From: an uncultured Flavobacteriaceae bacterium
GTDB lineage: Bacteria; Bacteroidota; Bacteroidia; Flavobacteriales; Flavobacteriaceae
Direction of reading: 5' to 3'
Assembly (NCBI GenBank): GCA_943842245.1
Contig: CALTAJ010000001.1
Coordinates: 744,001-808,000, forward strand
Length of the DNA: 64,000 bases
The position numbers and the translations under genes were made by a program. The notes below the pieces were generated by a model. That model was not told where the DNA came from, did no database searches, and saw nothing but the letters and a program-made list of their open reading frames with translations. Each line of letters begins with the position of its first letter. The first letter of the stretch is position 1. Below are positions 45,188 through 54,097 of the stretch, one piece after another.

Positions 45188-45207
45188 AAGTAATTAATTG
45201 CTTTTTT
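45188..45207 (+). terminator. possible weak AT-rich terminator
   Basis: AAGTAA (45188-45193) and TTGCTT (45198-45203, one T-G pair) can pair around TTAA, followed by TTTT (45204-45207). It lies just after the Gfo/Idh stop and before gntK. Low stability; only suggestive. Confidence 0.3.
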
Positions 45208-45248
45208 ATTTCTTGTCTGTTTTCTTTGTCTTTTTTTACCTTTAGTCT

Positions 45249-45737
45249 GTGGGAAAAATAATTATTGTTATGGGTGTTAGTGGAAGCGGCAAAAGCACCT
45301 TAGGAATTGCTCTTGGTAAAACTTTATCAATCCCATTTTTAGAGGGAGATGATTTTCATCCTAAAGCAAATATTGATAAAATGAAAAGTAGAACTCCCCT
45401 AACCGATGAAGACCGAAAACCTTGGCTAGTAGCTCTTTCAAAAGAGTTATTAAAACACCAATCAAAGGGGGTGATTTTGGCTTGCTCTGCTTTAAAGGCT
45501 TCTTACAGAGAATTGCTTTCTAATTCATCATTAAAAGAATTACCTTTTTGGATCTATTTGGATTGTGATTCAGAAGAATTAAAAAAACGTTTAGTTGGCA
45601 GGGAACATTTTATGCCGCTTGACTTACTTGAAAGTCAACTAGAATTATTAGAGGAGCCAAAAAGAGCATTATATTTAAATAATTCTCAGTCCATTAATGA
45701 AATGATTGAGCAGATTAAAAGAGAACTAAATGAATAA
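45249..45737 (+). CDS. gntK: gluconokinase
   Basis: Phosphorylates D-gluconate to 6-phosphogluconate. P-loop VMGVSGSGKSTLG (about 7-19), EGDDFHPKANIDKM and the RTPLTDEDRKPWL stretch mark the family. 162 residues is normal. Start GTG at 45249 (no upstream ATG in frame). It overlaps gnd by 8 bp, so the two are translated together: gluconate -> 6-phosphogluconate -> ribulose 5-phosphate. No gluconate permease is seen in the window. Confidence 0.95.
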   Translation: MGKIIIVMGVSGSGKSTLGIALGKTLSIPFLEGDDFHPKANIDKMKSRTPLTDEDRKPWLVALSKELLKHQSKGVILACSALKASYRELLSNSSLKELPFWIYLDCDSEELKKRLVGREHFMPLDLLESQLELLEEPKRALYLNNSQSINEMIEQIKRELNE

Positions 45738-47145
45738 CAAAACCTATTGGGGAGTTATAGGAATGGGTGTGATGGGCACTAATCTTAGTAGAAATTTTGC
45801 TAAACAAGGAATCCAAATAGCCTTGTATAACAGATTCGTAAGAGGAAGTGAAGAAAATATCGCTCTTAAGAAATCAAAAAAATATCTTGAATTAAATTCA
45901 GCACTAACCTTTGAATCTTTGGATTTATTTGTTGCTGCTCTTCAAGGTCCACGAAAAATTTTAATAATGCTTCCAGCAGGACCTGTAGTAGATAAAATAA
46001 TAAATGATTTGATCCCGCTCCTCTCTAAGAAAGATATTCTTATCGATGGAGGCAATTCACATTATAAAGACACTGAAAAAAGATCTATATCCTTGTCTGA
46101 GAAAGGGATTAAATTTTTGGGTATTGGAGTTTCTGGCGGTGAAGCTGGCGCTTTAAAGGGTCCGTCTTTAATGGTTGGAGGAGACTTAAAGGCTTATCAA
46201 ATTATTTCTAAAGACCTAGTTAAAATAGCTGCAAAAGATGTCAATGGGCAATCTTGTTGTGAGTATTTGGGCTCTGGTGGAGCAGGCCATTATGTAAAAA
46301 TGGTTCATAACGGAATTGAATATGCTGAAATGCAATTGATCGCAGAAATTTTTGAAATTTTTCTTTCAGATGCTGATACTGACTTTCATTCAATTCAAAA
46401 TCTATTCAAGAGTTGGCAGAATAGTTCAAGTGAAAGCTATCTATTGGGGATAAGTGCAGAAATTTTATCATATAAAAAAGATAGTGTCCCTTATATCAAT
46501 GGAATATTAGATCAAGCATCTAATAAAGGAACAGGTGCATGGGCTACAGCTAGTGGTGCATTAATTGGCTCGCCTAATAGCCTAATGGCATCAGCTTTAC
46601 ATGCACGATTAACATCTTCATCCAAGTCACTAAGAAAAAAATATTCAAAAGAATACCCCTGCATGACTTCTAATTCGGATACTTCATTACCTAATTTGAA
46701 AAAGACTTATGATATTTGTCGTTGGATTAATCATCATCAAGGTTTTGAAATGATTCGGCAAGCAGAAGATGCTTATAAATGGAATATAAATCTTGTAAAA
46801 GTTGCGCAAATATGGTCTGAAGGCTGTATTATCAAATCAAAACTGATAGATCAATTAAAACTGATGTTTCAAGATACTAATTCTATTATGGAGATGAATC
46901 CTCTTAAAACCTTGGTTTCTCAGGGCCAAAAAGAGTGGAATGATGTATTAATATACTGTATTGAAAAAGGGATTCCAACCCCTTGTATTTCAAGTGCATG
47001 GAATTATTTTAAAGCGATTACTCAAGCTAGAAGTAATGCATACTTAATACAGGCACAAAGAGATTTTTTCGGAGCTCATGGTTTTGAATTAGTTGATCAG
47101 AAAGGAGATAAAAAAATTCATGGTCCTTGGGCAGGAAAGAATTAA
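45730..47145 (+). CDS. gnd: 6-phosphogluconate dehydrogenase, decarboxylating
   Basis: NADP-dependent oxidation of 6-phosphogluconate to ribulose 5-phosphate. N-terminal Rossmann GMGVMGTNLSRNFAKQG, the substrate motif GVSGGEAGALKGPSLMVGG and the catalytic Lys region GAGHYVKMVHNGIEYAEMQ are intact. 471 residues, the long form. Coupled to gntK. It ends with a 4-bp overlap with the convergent sulfatase stop. Confidence 0.97.
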   Translation: MNNKTYWGVIGMGVMGTNLSRNFAKQGIQIALYNRFVRGSEENIALKKSKKYLELNSALTFESLDLFVAALQGPRKILIMLPAGPVVDKIINDLIPLLSKKDILIDGGNSHYKDTEKRSISLSEKGIKFLGIGVSGGEAGALKGPSLMVGGDLKAYQIISKDLVKIAAKDVNGQSCCEYLGSGGAGHYVKMVHNGIEYAEMQLIAEIFEIFLSDADTDFHSIQNLFKSWQNSSSESYLLGISAEILSYKKDSVPYINGILDQASNKGTGAWATASGALIGSPNSLMASALHARLTSSSKSLRKKYSKEYPCMTSNSDTSLPNLKKTYDICRWINHHQGFEMIRQAEDAYKWNINLVKVAQIWSEGCIIKSKLIDQLKLMFQDTNSIMEMNPLKTLVSQGQKEWNDVLIYCIEKGIPTPCISSAWNYFKAITQARSNAYLIQAQRDFFGAHGFELVDQKGDKKIHGPWAGKN

Positions 47146-48548
47146 TTTTCTATCCTTCCTACCGGTCTAACTTCTGATCCTTTAATTCCTGTCAAGCGAT
47201 CGCCTAAAATCCCACGGATCGAATCAGCAATTTTAGAAATCTTCACTACTAATTTCGGGTATTCTTTTGCTATATTGTTCTGTTCTTCAGGATCAGTTTC
47301 TAAATTAAATAATGCAGGCTCCTCTATTTTATTCATTTCGTAAGGAATAGGATATCCGTCACTAGTTCCTACTCTGCCATTTAAAGAGCGATAAGTATGA
47401 GGTACATAAAACTTCCATTTTTTGTGACGGACAGCATGCAACTCATTTGTTCGATAATAAAAAAAGAGATTTTCATGGGGTGGATCAATAGTCTTCTGAG
47501 TTAGTAAAGGCACTAAAGATACTCCATCAATTTTCTTTTCAGGGAATTCACTTCCTGTAAAATCTGTAAGAGTTGGCAACCAATCTATTCCCATTGCAGG
47601 GGCATCTATACGGGTGTTTGCTGCAATTCTTTTTGGAAAAGAAACAATTGCAGGGACTCGATGACCACCCTCCCAATTCGTGCCTTTTCCTTCTCTGTAA
47701 ATCCCTGAAGATCCCGAATGACCACCGTAAGATAACCAAGGACCATTATCTGAAGTAAAAATTACTATTGTATTATTTTCTAATTGGTGATCCCTTAAAG
47801 TTTTCAAAATTTGCCCTACTGAGGCATCAATTTCATTTATTACATCTCCATAAAGACCACGTTTCTGACTATTTCGATAAGTGCTATCTACAAATAAAGG
47901 TACGTGTGGTTGAGGGTGTGGTAAATACAGAAAAAAGGGATTATCCTTATTTCGATTTATAAAACTTACTGCTTTATCTGTAAGAGCTTGAGTTAGGAAC
48001 GTCTGATCTTTCAAAACACGAATTGGTGTTTCATTTTCATATAATTCAATATCTGGAAAATCAAAAACCGTTCCTTGCTGTGGGTGTTGTGGCCACATAT
48101 CATTAGAATATAATATCCCATAAAACTCATCAAATCCATGATTTCGTGGAAGGAATTTAGGAGCATCTCCAAGGTGCCATTTACCAAAAGCTGCAGTTGC
48201 ATAACCTCTGGCTTTTAATAATTCAGCAATTGTAGTCTCATCAGGATTTAATCCTACTTTGGATCCCGGACTATATGCATTATGAATTCCAATTCTATCG
48301 GAATAAACACCAGTCATAATTGATGCGCGTGAAGCGGAACATACTGGTTGAGTTGAATAATAGGAAGTAAAATAAGCTCCACTTAGTGCCAATTCGTCTA
48401 AATAAGGAGTTTCTATGTCACTGGCACCATAAATCCCTAAATCTCCATAGCCCTGATCATCTGTGAGAATAAAAATGACATTTGGAGGTGTTTCTGAAAC
48501 ACAGCTAGAAAGTAAAATTAGTCCTAATAGAGAGGAAAAAAATTTCAT
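47142..48548 (-). CDS. formylglycine-dependent sulfatase lipoprotein
   Basis: Type I sulfatase (S1), 468 residues, with a lipobox LLSSC (Cys16), so likely on the outer membrane or in the periplasm. N-terminal metal site FILTDDQGYGD, the formylglycine motif CSASRASIMTG (Cys70, with the C-x-A/P-S-R core) and GKWHLGD are all intact; DNGPWLSYGGHSG follows mid-protein. It probably desulfates marine polysaccharides. A formylglycine-generating enzyme is needed and is not in the window. It sits convergent with gnd. Confidence 0.95.
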   Translation of the reverse strand: MKFFSSLLGLILLSSCVSETPPNVIFILTDDQGYGDLGIYGASDIETPYLDELALSGAYFTSYYSTQPVCSASRASIMTGVYSDRIGIHNAYSPGSKVGLNPDETTIAELLKARGYATAAFGKWHLGDAPKFLPRNHGFDEFYGILYSNDMWPQHPQQGTVFDFPDIELYENETPIRVLKDQTFLTQALTDKAVSFINRNKDNPFFLYLPHPQPHVPLFVDSTYRNSQKRGLYGDVINEIDASVGQILKTLRDHQLENNTIVIFTSDNGPWLSYGGHSGSSGIYREGKGTNWEGGHRVPAIVSFPKRIAANTRIDAPAMGIDWLPTLTDFTGSEFPEKKIDGVSLVPLLTQKTIDPPHENLFFYYRTNELHAVRHKKWKFYVPHTYRSLNGRVGTSDGYPIPYEMNKIEEPALFNLETDPEEQNNIAKEYPKLVVKISKIADSIRGILGDRLTGIKGSEVRPVGRIEN

Positions 48549-48799
48549 GGCTACTAATAAGTGATTCTATTAAATTTTAAAATAAAAATTGTTATATAAT
48601 TGCTAACATACAAGTTAAAATCACTTTTTTATAAAAAAATTGTTGCTTTTTTGAAAAAGGAAGTGCTAATAATTGATCATTTTGTTAAAAATGATTATAA
48701 AAATTAATTATATTCTTATTTTTTAATGCTAATTATTTAATACTCAAAAAAAATGGCATTTTTGATGTTTTCATAACATAATTTCTTTAAATATGACAT
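48549..48799. other. AT-rich intergenic region, nothing recognised
   Basis: About 250 bp of very AT-rich sequence between the minus-strand sulfatase start and the small plus-strand unit at 48800-48942. It contains poly-A/T runs and no ORF above about 20 codons with support; the sulfatase promoter must lie here (minus strand), but no TAnnTTTG match was found. Confidence 0.5.
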
Positions 48800-48807
48800 T
48801 ATCTTTG
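48800..48807 (+). promoter_or_regulatory. -7 promoter element of a small plus-strand unit
   Basis: TATCTTTG is a perfect match to TAnnTTTG. Expected transcription start is about 48813-48815. There is no clear TTG at the -33 position (the region around 48776-48780 reads AACATA), so confidence is limited. Confidence 0.4.
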
Positions 48808-48818
48808 AATAATAAAAG

Positions 48819-48899
48819 ATGAAAACTTTAAAACGTTGCATTTTTTATAAAATATATAATGCTCGCTTCATCATGAGCTTATTATTTATTCTTTGTTAA
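48819..48899 (+). CDS. 26-residue ORF or small RNA
   Basis: ATG at 48819, TAA at 48897-48899. Product MKTLKRCIFYKIYNARFIMS followed by LLFILC: basic N-terminus and a short hydrophobic end. The start would be almost leaderless for the -7 box at 48800-48807. The same stretch contains a hairpin GCTC (48861-48864)/GAGC (48875-48878), so the unit may instead be a small RNA of about 130 nt ending at the terminator at 48916-48942. No family recognised. Confidence 0.35.
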   Translation: MKTLKRCIFYKIYNARFIMSLLFILC

Positions 48900-48915
48900 T
48901 TTATTCATTTGTTTG

Positions 48916-48942
48916 ACCGCTCCCAAAAGGAGCGGTTTTTTT
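48916..48942 (+). terminator. strong intrinsic terminator
   Basis: ACCGCTCC (48916-48923) and GGAGCGGT (48929-48936) form an 8-bp perfect stem with loop CAAAA, followed by seven T (48936-48942). On the minus strand the stem is followed by CAAAC, so it works only for plus-strand transcription, where no annotated gene lies upstream except the small unit at 48800-48899. The last T bases overlap the stop of the minus-strand gene at 48941. Confidence 0.85.
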
Positions 48943-49234
48943 ATTTCTTTTTAATGTTTTTATTATCATCAACGGTAAGAAAGAATTCTAAAATGACAGA
49001 TAAAAAATAAATTACTATAAAAGGAACGATGTATATGTAATAAAAATTAGGGTCAGATAAAATAATATTGAAATACTGATCTGTATTAGAATAATATTTG
49101 ATTTTATCAGTTGACAAGTCATAAATTAAGCCGCCGTAAATCAAAAGAAAATACAAAATCAGTAAAACTCGAATAGGCCAGTAAAAAGCGGGTTTTAAAA
49201 AAGAAAAACCAAAATAATATTTTAATTTTTTCAT
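48941..49234 (-). CDS. small membrane protein, unknown function
   Basis: 97-residue protein with two membrane helices (about 19-40 and 66-87) and charged ends; starts MKKLKYYFGFSFLKPAFYWP and ends DDNKNIKKK. The middle loop is Tyr/Asn-rich and polar. No family recognised. It lies on the minus strand 50 bp downstream of the FAD oxidase start side, i.e. after that gene's stop at 49285, and could share its transcript. Confidence 0.6.
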   Translation of the reverse strand: MKKLKYYFGFSFLKPAFYWPIRVLLILYFLLIYGGLIYDLSTDKIKYYSNTDQYFNIILSDPNFYYIYIVPFIVIYFLSVILEFFLTVDDNKNIKKK

Positions 49235-49284
49235 AGTTAAAAATACATAATATGTCTTAAATCTGTGATTAGACTTTTATATTT

Positions 49285-50412
49285 TTAATCTGTTAATAGA
49301 ATTGCCAATTTTTTTCCAACCTGACTTCCAATAGCTACCCCCATCCCTCCAAGCTTTACACCTAAAGCTATATTATTTTGATGTTTTTTTATTAAAGGTA
49401 TTTTATCTTTTCCGAAGGCCATAATTCCCGACCATTCCATAGCTAGAGATACTTTTTGTTTAGGATGTATAAAGTTTTGTAAATCATCTATTAATTGAGA
49501 TTTAATCTTTGGATTAATTCCAAAACTTGAAGTATTTTCTGTTTTAAAATCTACTGAACGTCCTCCTCCAAGTAAAATTCGGTTTTTTATATTTCTAAAG
49601 TAATAATACCCCTCTTGGTAATGAAAAGTACCATCTAATTTAAGATTTGAAATAGGTTCAGTTAAAATAATTAATCCTCTTCCAGGAGAAATATCTAGTG
49701 ATGGAAATATTTGAGTTGCAAAAGCATTATTACAAATAGCCAGCTTTTCACATTTAAGATTTAAGTCTTGGTTTTTTAAAATAAGGGATAGGTGGTTTTT
49801 ATTTTCATGAGTTTCGAAACCAGTCAAAGTTAGATTTGAAAAAAACGATATATCCATTTGATTGACTTTTGATCGAAGGGAACGAATCATCATTCCTGTA
49901 TCGATTTGCCCTTCGAAAGGATTTTCTACAATATGTTTTACCCTGTCTTCTGCAAATCCATATTGCTTTATCTTTCTATTGTTGTAATGAAAAACTTTCT
50001 TTTTAAAAAGAGGTTTTAGTAAATCATTAAAATGATCAATTTGATTCAAAGCTTTTGGATCTTTTTCAAAGAAAAGTTCATACCCTCCTTTCCATTGTAG
50101 GTCAATGTTTTTATCACCAAGAGTTTCTCTAAGAAGAGATAGGCCTTCTATGCGCATTTGAACAATTTTACACAAGGATTTATTATCCATGTGTTTGGCG
50201 TCACTCATTAATTCTGTCAAAGAACCAAAACAAGCAAAACCTGCATTTTTAGTACTTGCCCCATTAGAAAAAAGTCCTCGCTCTAAGATTGCAATACTCG
50301 CTTTAGGATTTAATTTACGATATTCAAGGGCACAAAACATTCCACTGATTCCTCCTCCAAGAACAACTAAATCATAATTTAACAATTGTGTTTTTTCCCA
50401 AAAACTAATCAC
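49285..50412 (-). CDS. FAD-dependent oxidoreductase (DAO/glycine oxidase type)
   Basis: 375-residue cytoplasmic flavoenzyme. FAD-binding motif VVLGGGISGMFCALEY (about 16-31), and the DAO stretch GLFSNGASTKNAGFACFGS near the pocket, resembling sarcosine/glycine and D-amino-acid oxidases and glycerol-3-phosphate-like enzymes; C-terminal GVKLGGMGVAIGSQVG closes the FAD site. The substrate is unknown, probably an amine or amino acid. It is upstream of a small membrane protein gene on the same strand. Confidence 0.9.
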   Translation of the reverse strand: MISFWEKTQLLNYDLVVLGGGISGMFCALEYRKLNPKASIAILERGLFSNGASTKNAGFACFGSLTELMSDAKHMDNKSLCKIVQMRIEGLSLLRETLGDKNIDLQWKGGYELFFEKDPKALNQIDHFNDLLKPLFKKKVFHYNNRKIKQYGFAEDRVKHIVENPFEGQIDTGMMIRSLRSKVNQMDISFFSNLTLTGFETHENKNHLSLILKNQDLNLKCEKLAICNNAFATQIFPSLDISPGRGLIILTEPISNLKLDGTFHYQEGYYYFRNIKNRILLGGGRSVDFKTENTSSFGINPKIKSQLIDDLQNFIHPKQKVSLAMEWSGIMAFGKDKIPLIKKHQNNIALGVKLGGMGVAIGSQVGKKLAILLTD

Positions 50413-50492
50413 TTATTTCAGTATTTATTCCTAATTAATTTGAATTTGAAAAATACAAATTTATGCCATTCTAAATGTAGGGGATAAAACTG

Positions 50493-50870
50493 TTAATTAG
50501 TGGTGATTAAGACCACTCCACCAGAGCCCATCATTCCATATTGTGCAAAATCAGAAGGGTTTTTTAGCACCTCTATACGTTTAATTTCCTCAGGCCTTAA
50601 TTGCGGAACACTACTAAAGTTTCCAACTTGGGCACCATTAACAATAAATAGAACCTCATTGGGGTTATTAATGCTAGAAATACCATTTAAGTAAACCTGA
50701 GTCCCACGAATTCTAAGTGATGTATATTTTCTTAGCTGATCAATAAGGGGAACATTTTCCATTCCCGAGGCTCTCTCTTTTTTGCTTGTCTCCTTTGATA
50801 ATGTAGTAGTTGATGAGCAAGAAAACAAAATTGATCCTAGAAGTAGTGAAAGTAAAAAGTAATTTCTCAT
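50493..50870 (-). CDS. TonB-plug-like lipoprotein without barrel
   Basis: 125-residue predicted lipoprotein (lipobox ILFSC, Cys18). The mature part is a plug-domain fragment: VPLIDQLRKYTSLRIRG, VLFIVNGAQVGNFS, RPEEIKRIEVLKNPSDFAQYG and the ending GVVLITTN, which is the classical plug closing. No barrel follows. It is the second orphan plug in this window (see 34600). The role may be to dock on an outer-membrane or TonB partner; unknown. Confidence 0.8.
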   Translation of the reverse strand: MRNYFLLSLLLGSILFSCSSTTTLSKETSKKERASGMENVPLIDQLRKYTSLRIRGTQVYLNGISSINNPNEVLFIVNGAQVGNFSSVPQLRPEEIKRIEVLKNPSDFAQYGMMGSGGVVLITTN

Positions 50871-50960
50871 TTATGGTTATTTTAATTTAAATTAAATATA
50901 CTACATAAATTTTTATTTTTTCTAAAGTTGGACAAGCTGAATTGTCAAAGTCTAATAATA

Positions 50961-52925
50961 TTATTTGTCTAAATTTTTAAGCCTCAGTCCATGGCCATAG
51001 TCATAAAGTGGTTTTTCAAGATCAAATGCGAGGTCTTCTTTTTGGTTTAAAACACTTTTCATCGATGAGGGTAATTGAATTGGTAGATTTCCACTAGGAT
51101 TAAAACCGCCCAAAATCAATTCAAAAATAATATCCTCTGAAACATCAAAATCTGCAACTATAGCTTTAGAGAATGGTTCTAATTGTGAAAGTACAGTGGG
51201 GCGTTTTAGGTTTGCTACTAAAATAGTTGGTTTCGTTTTTAATAGTGGTATTAATATATCCAGTTCTTCTTCAGGAAAATCAAGCCTTTCACCACTAAAT
51301 AATAGTTCCATTACAGATCCAGCTTTTTCACCCCCCCACTGAGGAGTGTCAACTTTAGCTATAATCACATCCGCTTTTTCTAATGAAGTTACTTCAGCAT
51401 TTTTTACTTTTTTAGTGTCAAATCCGTGCAGGTAAATCTTTGTTTGGGGTTTAAGCGGAAGAATAGATTTATCATTTTTTAAAAGTACTAATGCTTTTCT
51501 CTGGGCTTGTTTTCCTTTTTCAATTGAAATTTTATTCCCCAAAATATTTGTGCTTTCTTCTGATAAATAAGGGTTATCAAATAGCCCTAATTGAAATTTT
51601 TGCCTCATTATCCTTTTTAAGGACTGATCAATTCGTTTTTCTTCAATTTTTCCCTTTAGAATAAGTTCCACTAACTCTTCGCTAAGGCTTTCTCCACCTA
51701 TCATGTCTACCCCAGCGTCAATAATCTTAATTATTCTTTCATCAGTATTTAAATGTTCAACTCCATGAGCTGATGCAGGTTTAAATAGGATTCCCATGAC
51801 TTTTTTATCAGAAATTATGGCCCAATCGGTACATATAATTCCTTCAAATCCAAGTCTTTCTCTTAACATCCCAGTAATAATTTCTTTATTATACGATGCC
51901 CCAACCTCTTCCGTAGTAATACCCTTAGCAATACTATAAAATGGCATTACCGAAGCTGTCTTTGCGTCAAATGCAGCTATAAAAGGCTTTAAGTGCTCTT
52001 CGAAGTTTGCCTCTTCAAAAATTTGAATTCCAGGTGGAAAGTGAGTATCTTTTCCATTTTCCGGTGTTCCTCCTCCAGGAAAATGTTTAACCATGGCTGC
52101 CACGGAACCCACCCCAAGGCTATCTCCTTGAAGTCCTCTTATATAGGCCGATACAAGTCTTGAATTCACATCTGAATTTTCTCCAAAAGTTCCATCTATT
52201 CGAAACCAACGAGGTTCTGTACTCGTGTCCGCCATTGGCCCTAATGCCACTCGAATTCCAAGAGCTTTATATTCTTCTCGAACAATAGCTCCGAAATCTT
52301 GAACTAAAAGAGAATCATTAATAGCCCCCATTCCTAATGCAGATGGCCAAGAGGAAAAATATGGTGTATGAATTGATGCTCCCAATTGAGTTGGAACACC
52401 ATGCCGAGGATCTGAGGCAATTGTTATTGGTATCCCAAGACGGCTTCGTTCTCCCATTTTTTGTATAGCATTTTGCCATTCTACCATCTTTTCTTTTGGG
52501 TGAGAGGCTCTAATATTAAAATGATTCATTTTTTTCTTGGCAATTTGCACAGAGGAAGTTTCCATTAAAAAAGAAAAAGGATCTGAAAATGAAGGGAATT
52601 CCATTGGAGTTCCATCGGCATTAACTCCAATCATATCAATAAAAATTGCTCCAGCTTTCTCATATGGATTCATCTGACTAATCAAATCTTCAACTCTATC
52701 TTCAATTTGAGCCTCTGGATTCTCATAAGTATCTAATTTCCCGTTTTTATTTAGATCTCTGTATACCTTGTTGTTGATTTTGAGTCTTGGAGCTTCCAAC
52801 CCAAAAAGCGCATAGTCCCTTGAAGCTTCTAATCTCCATTTTATTGAAAAAAAGAGATAAATAAGGGCTATTGATAGAATGAATATTGCTAAGCCCTTGA
52901 GTGTTATTTTTATAAACTTTATCAT
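50961..52925 (-). CDS. glycoside hydrolase family 3 enzyme, membrane-anchored
   Basis: 654-residue beta-glycosidase. N-terminal membrane anchor (about 8-27), a short Asp/Asn calcium-like loop (DLNKNGKLDTYENP), then the GH3 TIM barrel: GVPTQLGA, GIRVALGPMADT, VKHFPGGGTPENGKDTHFP, and nucleophile Asp in GIICTDWAII (normally SDW). The second alpha/beta sandwich follows (about 470-640). It is shorter than many GH3 enzymes, with no fibronectin-III domain. It probably releases glucose or related sugars from glycans in the periplasm. Confidence 0.92.
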   Translation of the reverse strand: MIKFIKITLKGLAIFILSIALIYLFFSIKWRLEASRDYALFGLEAPRLKINNKVYRDLNKNGKLDTYENPEAQIEDRVEDLISQMNPYEKAGAIFIDMIGVNADGTPMEFPSFSDPFSFLMETSSVQIAKKKMNHFNIRASHPKEKMVEWQNAIQKMGERSRLGIPITIASDPRHGVPTQLGASIHTPYFSSWPSALGMGAINDSLLVQDFGAIVREEYKALGIRVALGPMADTSTEPRWFRIDGTFGENSDVNSRLVSAYIRGLQGDSLGVGSVAAMVKHFPGGGTPENGKDTHFPPGIQIFEEANFEEHLKPFIAAFDAKTASVMPFYSIAKGITTEEVGASYNKEIITGMLRERLGFEGIICTDWAIISDKKVMGILFKPASAHGVEHLNTDERIIKIIDAGVDMIGGESLSEELVELILKGKIEEKRIDQSLKRIMRQKFQLGLFDNPYLSEESTNILGNKISIEKGKQAQRKALVLLKNDKSILPLKPQTKIYLHGFDTKKVKNAEVTSLEKADVIIAKVDTPQWGGEKAGSVMELLFSGERLDFPEEELDILIPLLKTKPTILVANLKRPTVLSQLEPFSKAIVADFDVSEDIIFELILGGFNPSGNLPIQLPSSMKSVLNQKEDLAFDLEKPLYDYGHGLRLKNLDK

Positions 52926-53012
52926 CGTACTAAACTAAAAAATATAATTATATTACCTTTTGATTCTCAATAGAGACTTTTAAAACTAACATTCCCTTAT
53001 AAAATATTACAA

Positions 53013-53783
53013 ATGAAAAAGTTTATTGTTGTTCTATTATTCATCGCTTGTAAGTCTCCAAAAAATGAATGGGTTTCATTAATCAAAAATAATTCTCTTG
53101 ACGGATGGCATTATTTTCAAGACAACGGATTAAAAAAAGGGTGGAGTGTTGAAGATGGGATTCTAATTTTCGACAAAATTTCAGGTTTAGAGTCTGGAGA
53201 AGATGATGCAAGTTTGCTTTCTAATAAAACATATGAAAGCTTTGAGATTTCTTTTGAGTGGAAAATTGAAAAAGGCGGTAATAGTGGGTTTATGTGGGGT
53301 GTAGATGAAGATATGGCTTACAAATTTCCATATCAAACCGGCCCTGAAATTCAAATCATTGATCCACAAGTGTATGCAAAACCCGAGGATGTTTTAGGCG
53401 GCGATATAGAACTCAATAACGTATTAGGCGATTTAGATCAAAAGAAAAAATACTTAGGAGCTGTGTATGATTTGTTTTCTCCTAAAGGTGAATTGAAACC
53501 AAACCCTGTAGGCGATTGGAATCAATACTATATTAAAATTGATCAGAAAGATAATCAAGGATTACTTAAATTAAATGGTGTAGTAATTAATGAATTCCCT
53601 CTGAGTGGCCCTGAATGGGATGACTCATTTTTAAAAAGTAAATTCAAAAAATCTGAAGATTATCCATATCTAGGAGAAAAACGCTGGTATGACTTTGCTA
53701 AATTTAAAAAAGGAGCTATTTGCCTGCAAGACCATCCTGGAAAAGCATATTTTAAAAACATTAAAATAAGAGAGCTTTACTAA
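53013..53783 (+). CDS. DUF1080 (3-keto-disaccharide hydrolase-like) lipoprotein
   Basis: 256 residues with a lipobox-like LFIAC (Cys13). The beta-jelly-roll DUF1080 family is recognised by SLIKNNSLDGWHYF, FEISFEWKIEKGGNSGFMW, TGPEIQIID and KAYFKNIKIREL. Related proteins were shown to cut 3-keto-glycosides by eliminating the aglycone, together with Gfo/Idh dehydrogenases; the two Gfo/Idh-fold genes in this window make that reading attractive. It is divergent from GH3 (87 bp). Confidence 0.88.
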   Translation: MKKFIVVLLFIACKSPKNEWVSLIKNNSLDGWHYFQDNGLKKGWSVEDGILIFDKISGLESGEDDASLLSNKTYESFEISFEWKIEKGGNSGFMWGVDEDMAYKFPYQTGPEIQIIDPQVYAKPEDVLGGDIELNNVLGDLDQKKKYLGAVYDLFSPKGELKPNPVGDWNQYYIKIDQKDNQGLLKLNGVVINEFPLSGPEWDDSFLKSKFKKSEDYPYLGEKRWYDFAKFKKGAICLQDHPGKAYFKNIKIRELY

Positions 53784-53813
53784 TTTAAAAGTGATCTTTA
53801 TCCAAAAAGTTCC

Positions 53814-53972
53814 CTAGCTGTAATAAAAGCTTGTTGCTAATCTATAAGCTAGATAAATTCCTGTTATCGTCCAGACCCACCATCTGTTTTTCATATACCA
53901 TTCCATAAGTCTTGATCTTTGTTGTTTATCTAATGTATTGAATAAAATTAAATTCTTATTTCCCAACACCAT
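53814..53972 (-). CDS. 52-residue small membrane protein ORF
   Basis: ATG at 53972, TAG at 53814-53816. A polar N-terminal part (LDKQQRSRLMEWYMKN) is followed by one Trp/Tyr-rich hydrophobic helix (RWWVWTITGIYLAYRL) and a short tail. It lies alone in the gap between DUF1080 (convergent) and the gene at 54098 on the same strand. No family recognised; the Trp-rich start of the helix is typical of a real membrane segment rather than random sequence. Confidence 0.4.
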   Translation of the reverse strand: MVLGNKNLILFNTLDKQQRSRLMEWYMKNRWWVWTITGIYLAYRLATSFYYS

Positions 53973-54097
53973 TTAATTCTGTTTTTGACTTAAAAATCTT
54001 TCCATCTTAAGTGGACCCTCTAAAACAATTATCACGACTGATAGTTATTCTTTTGCTTGTAATCCTATAATGTAAAATTAAATTATAGCTAAAAGTC

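Noticed and set aside
36061-53783. Classical polysaccharide utilisation locus
   Set aside because: Despite the sulfatase, GH3, GH109 and orphan plug proteins, there is no SusC/SusD pair and no hybrid two-component or anti-sigma regulator.
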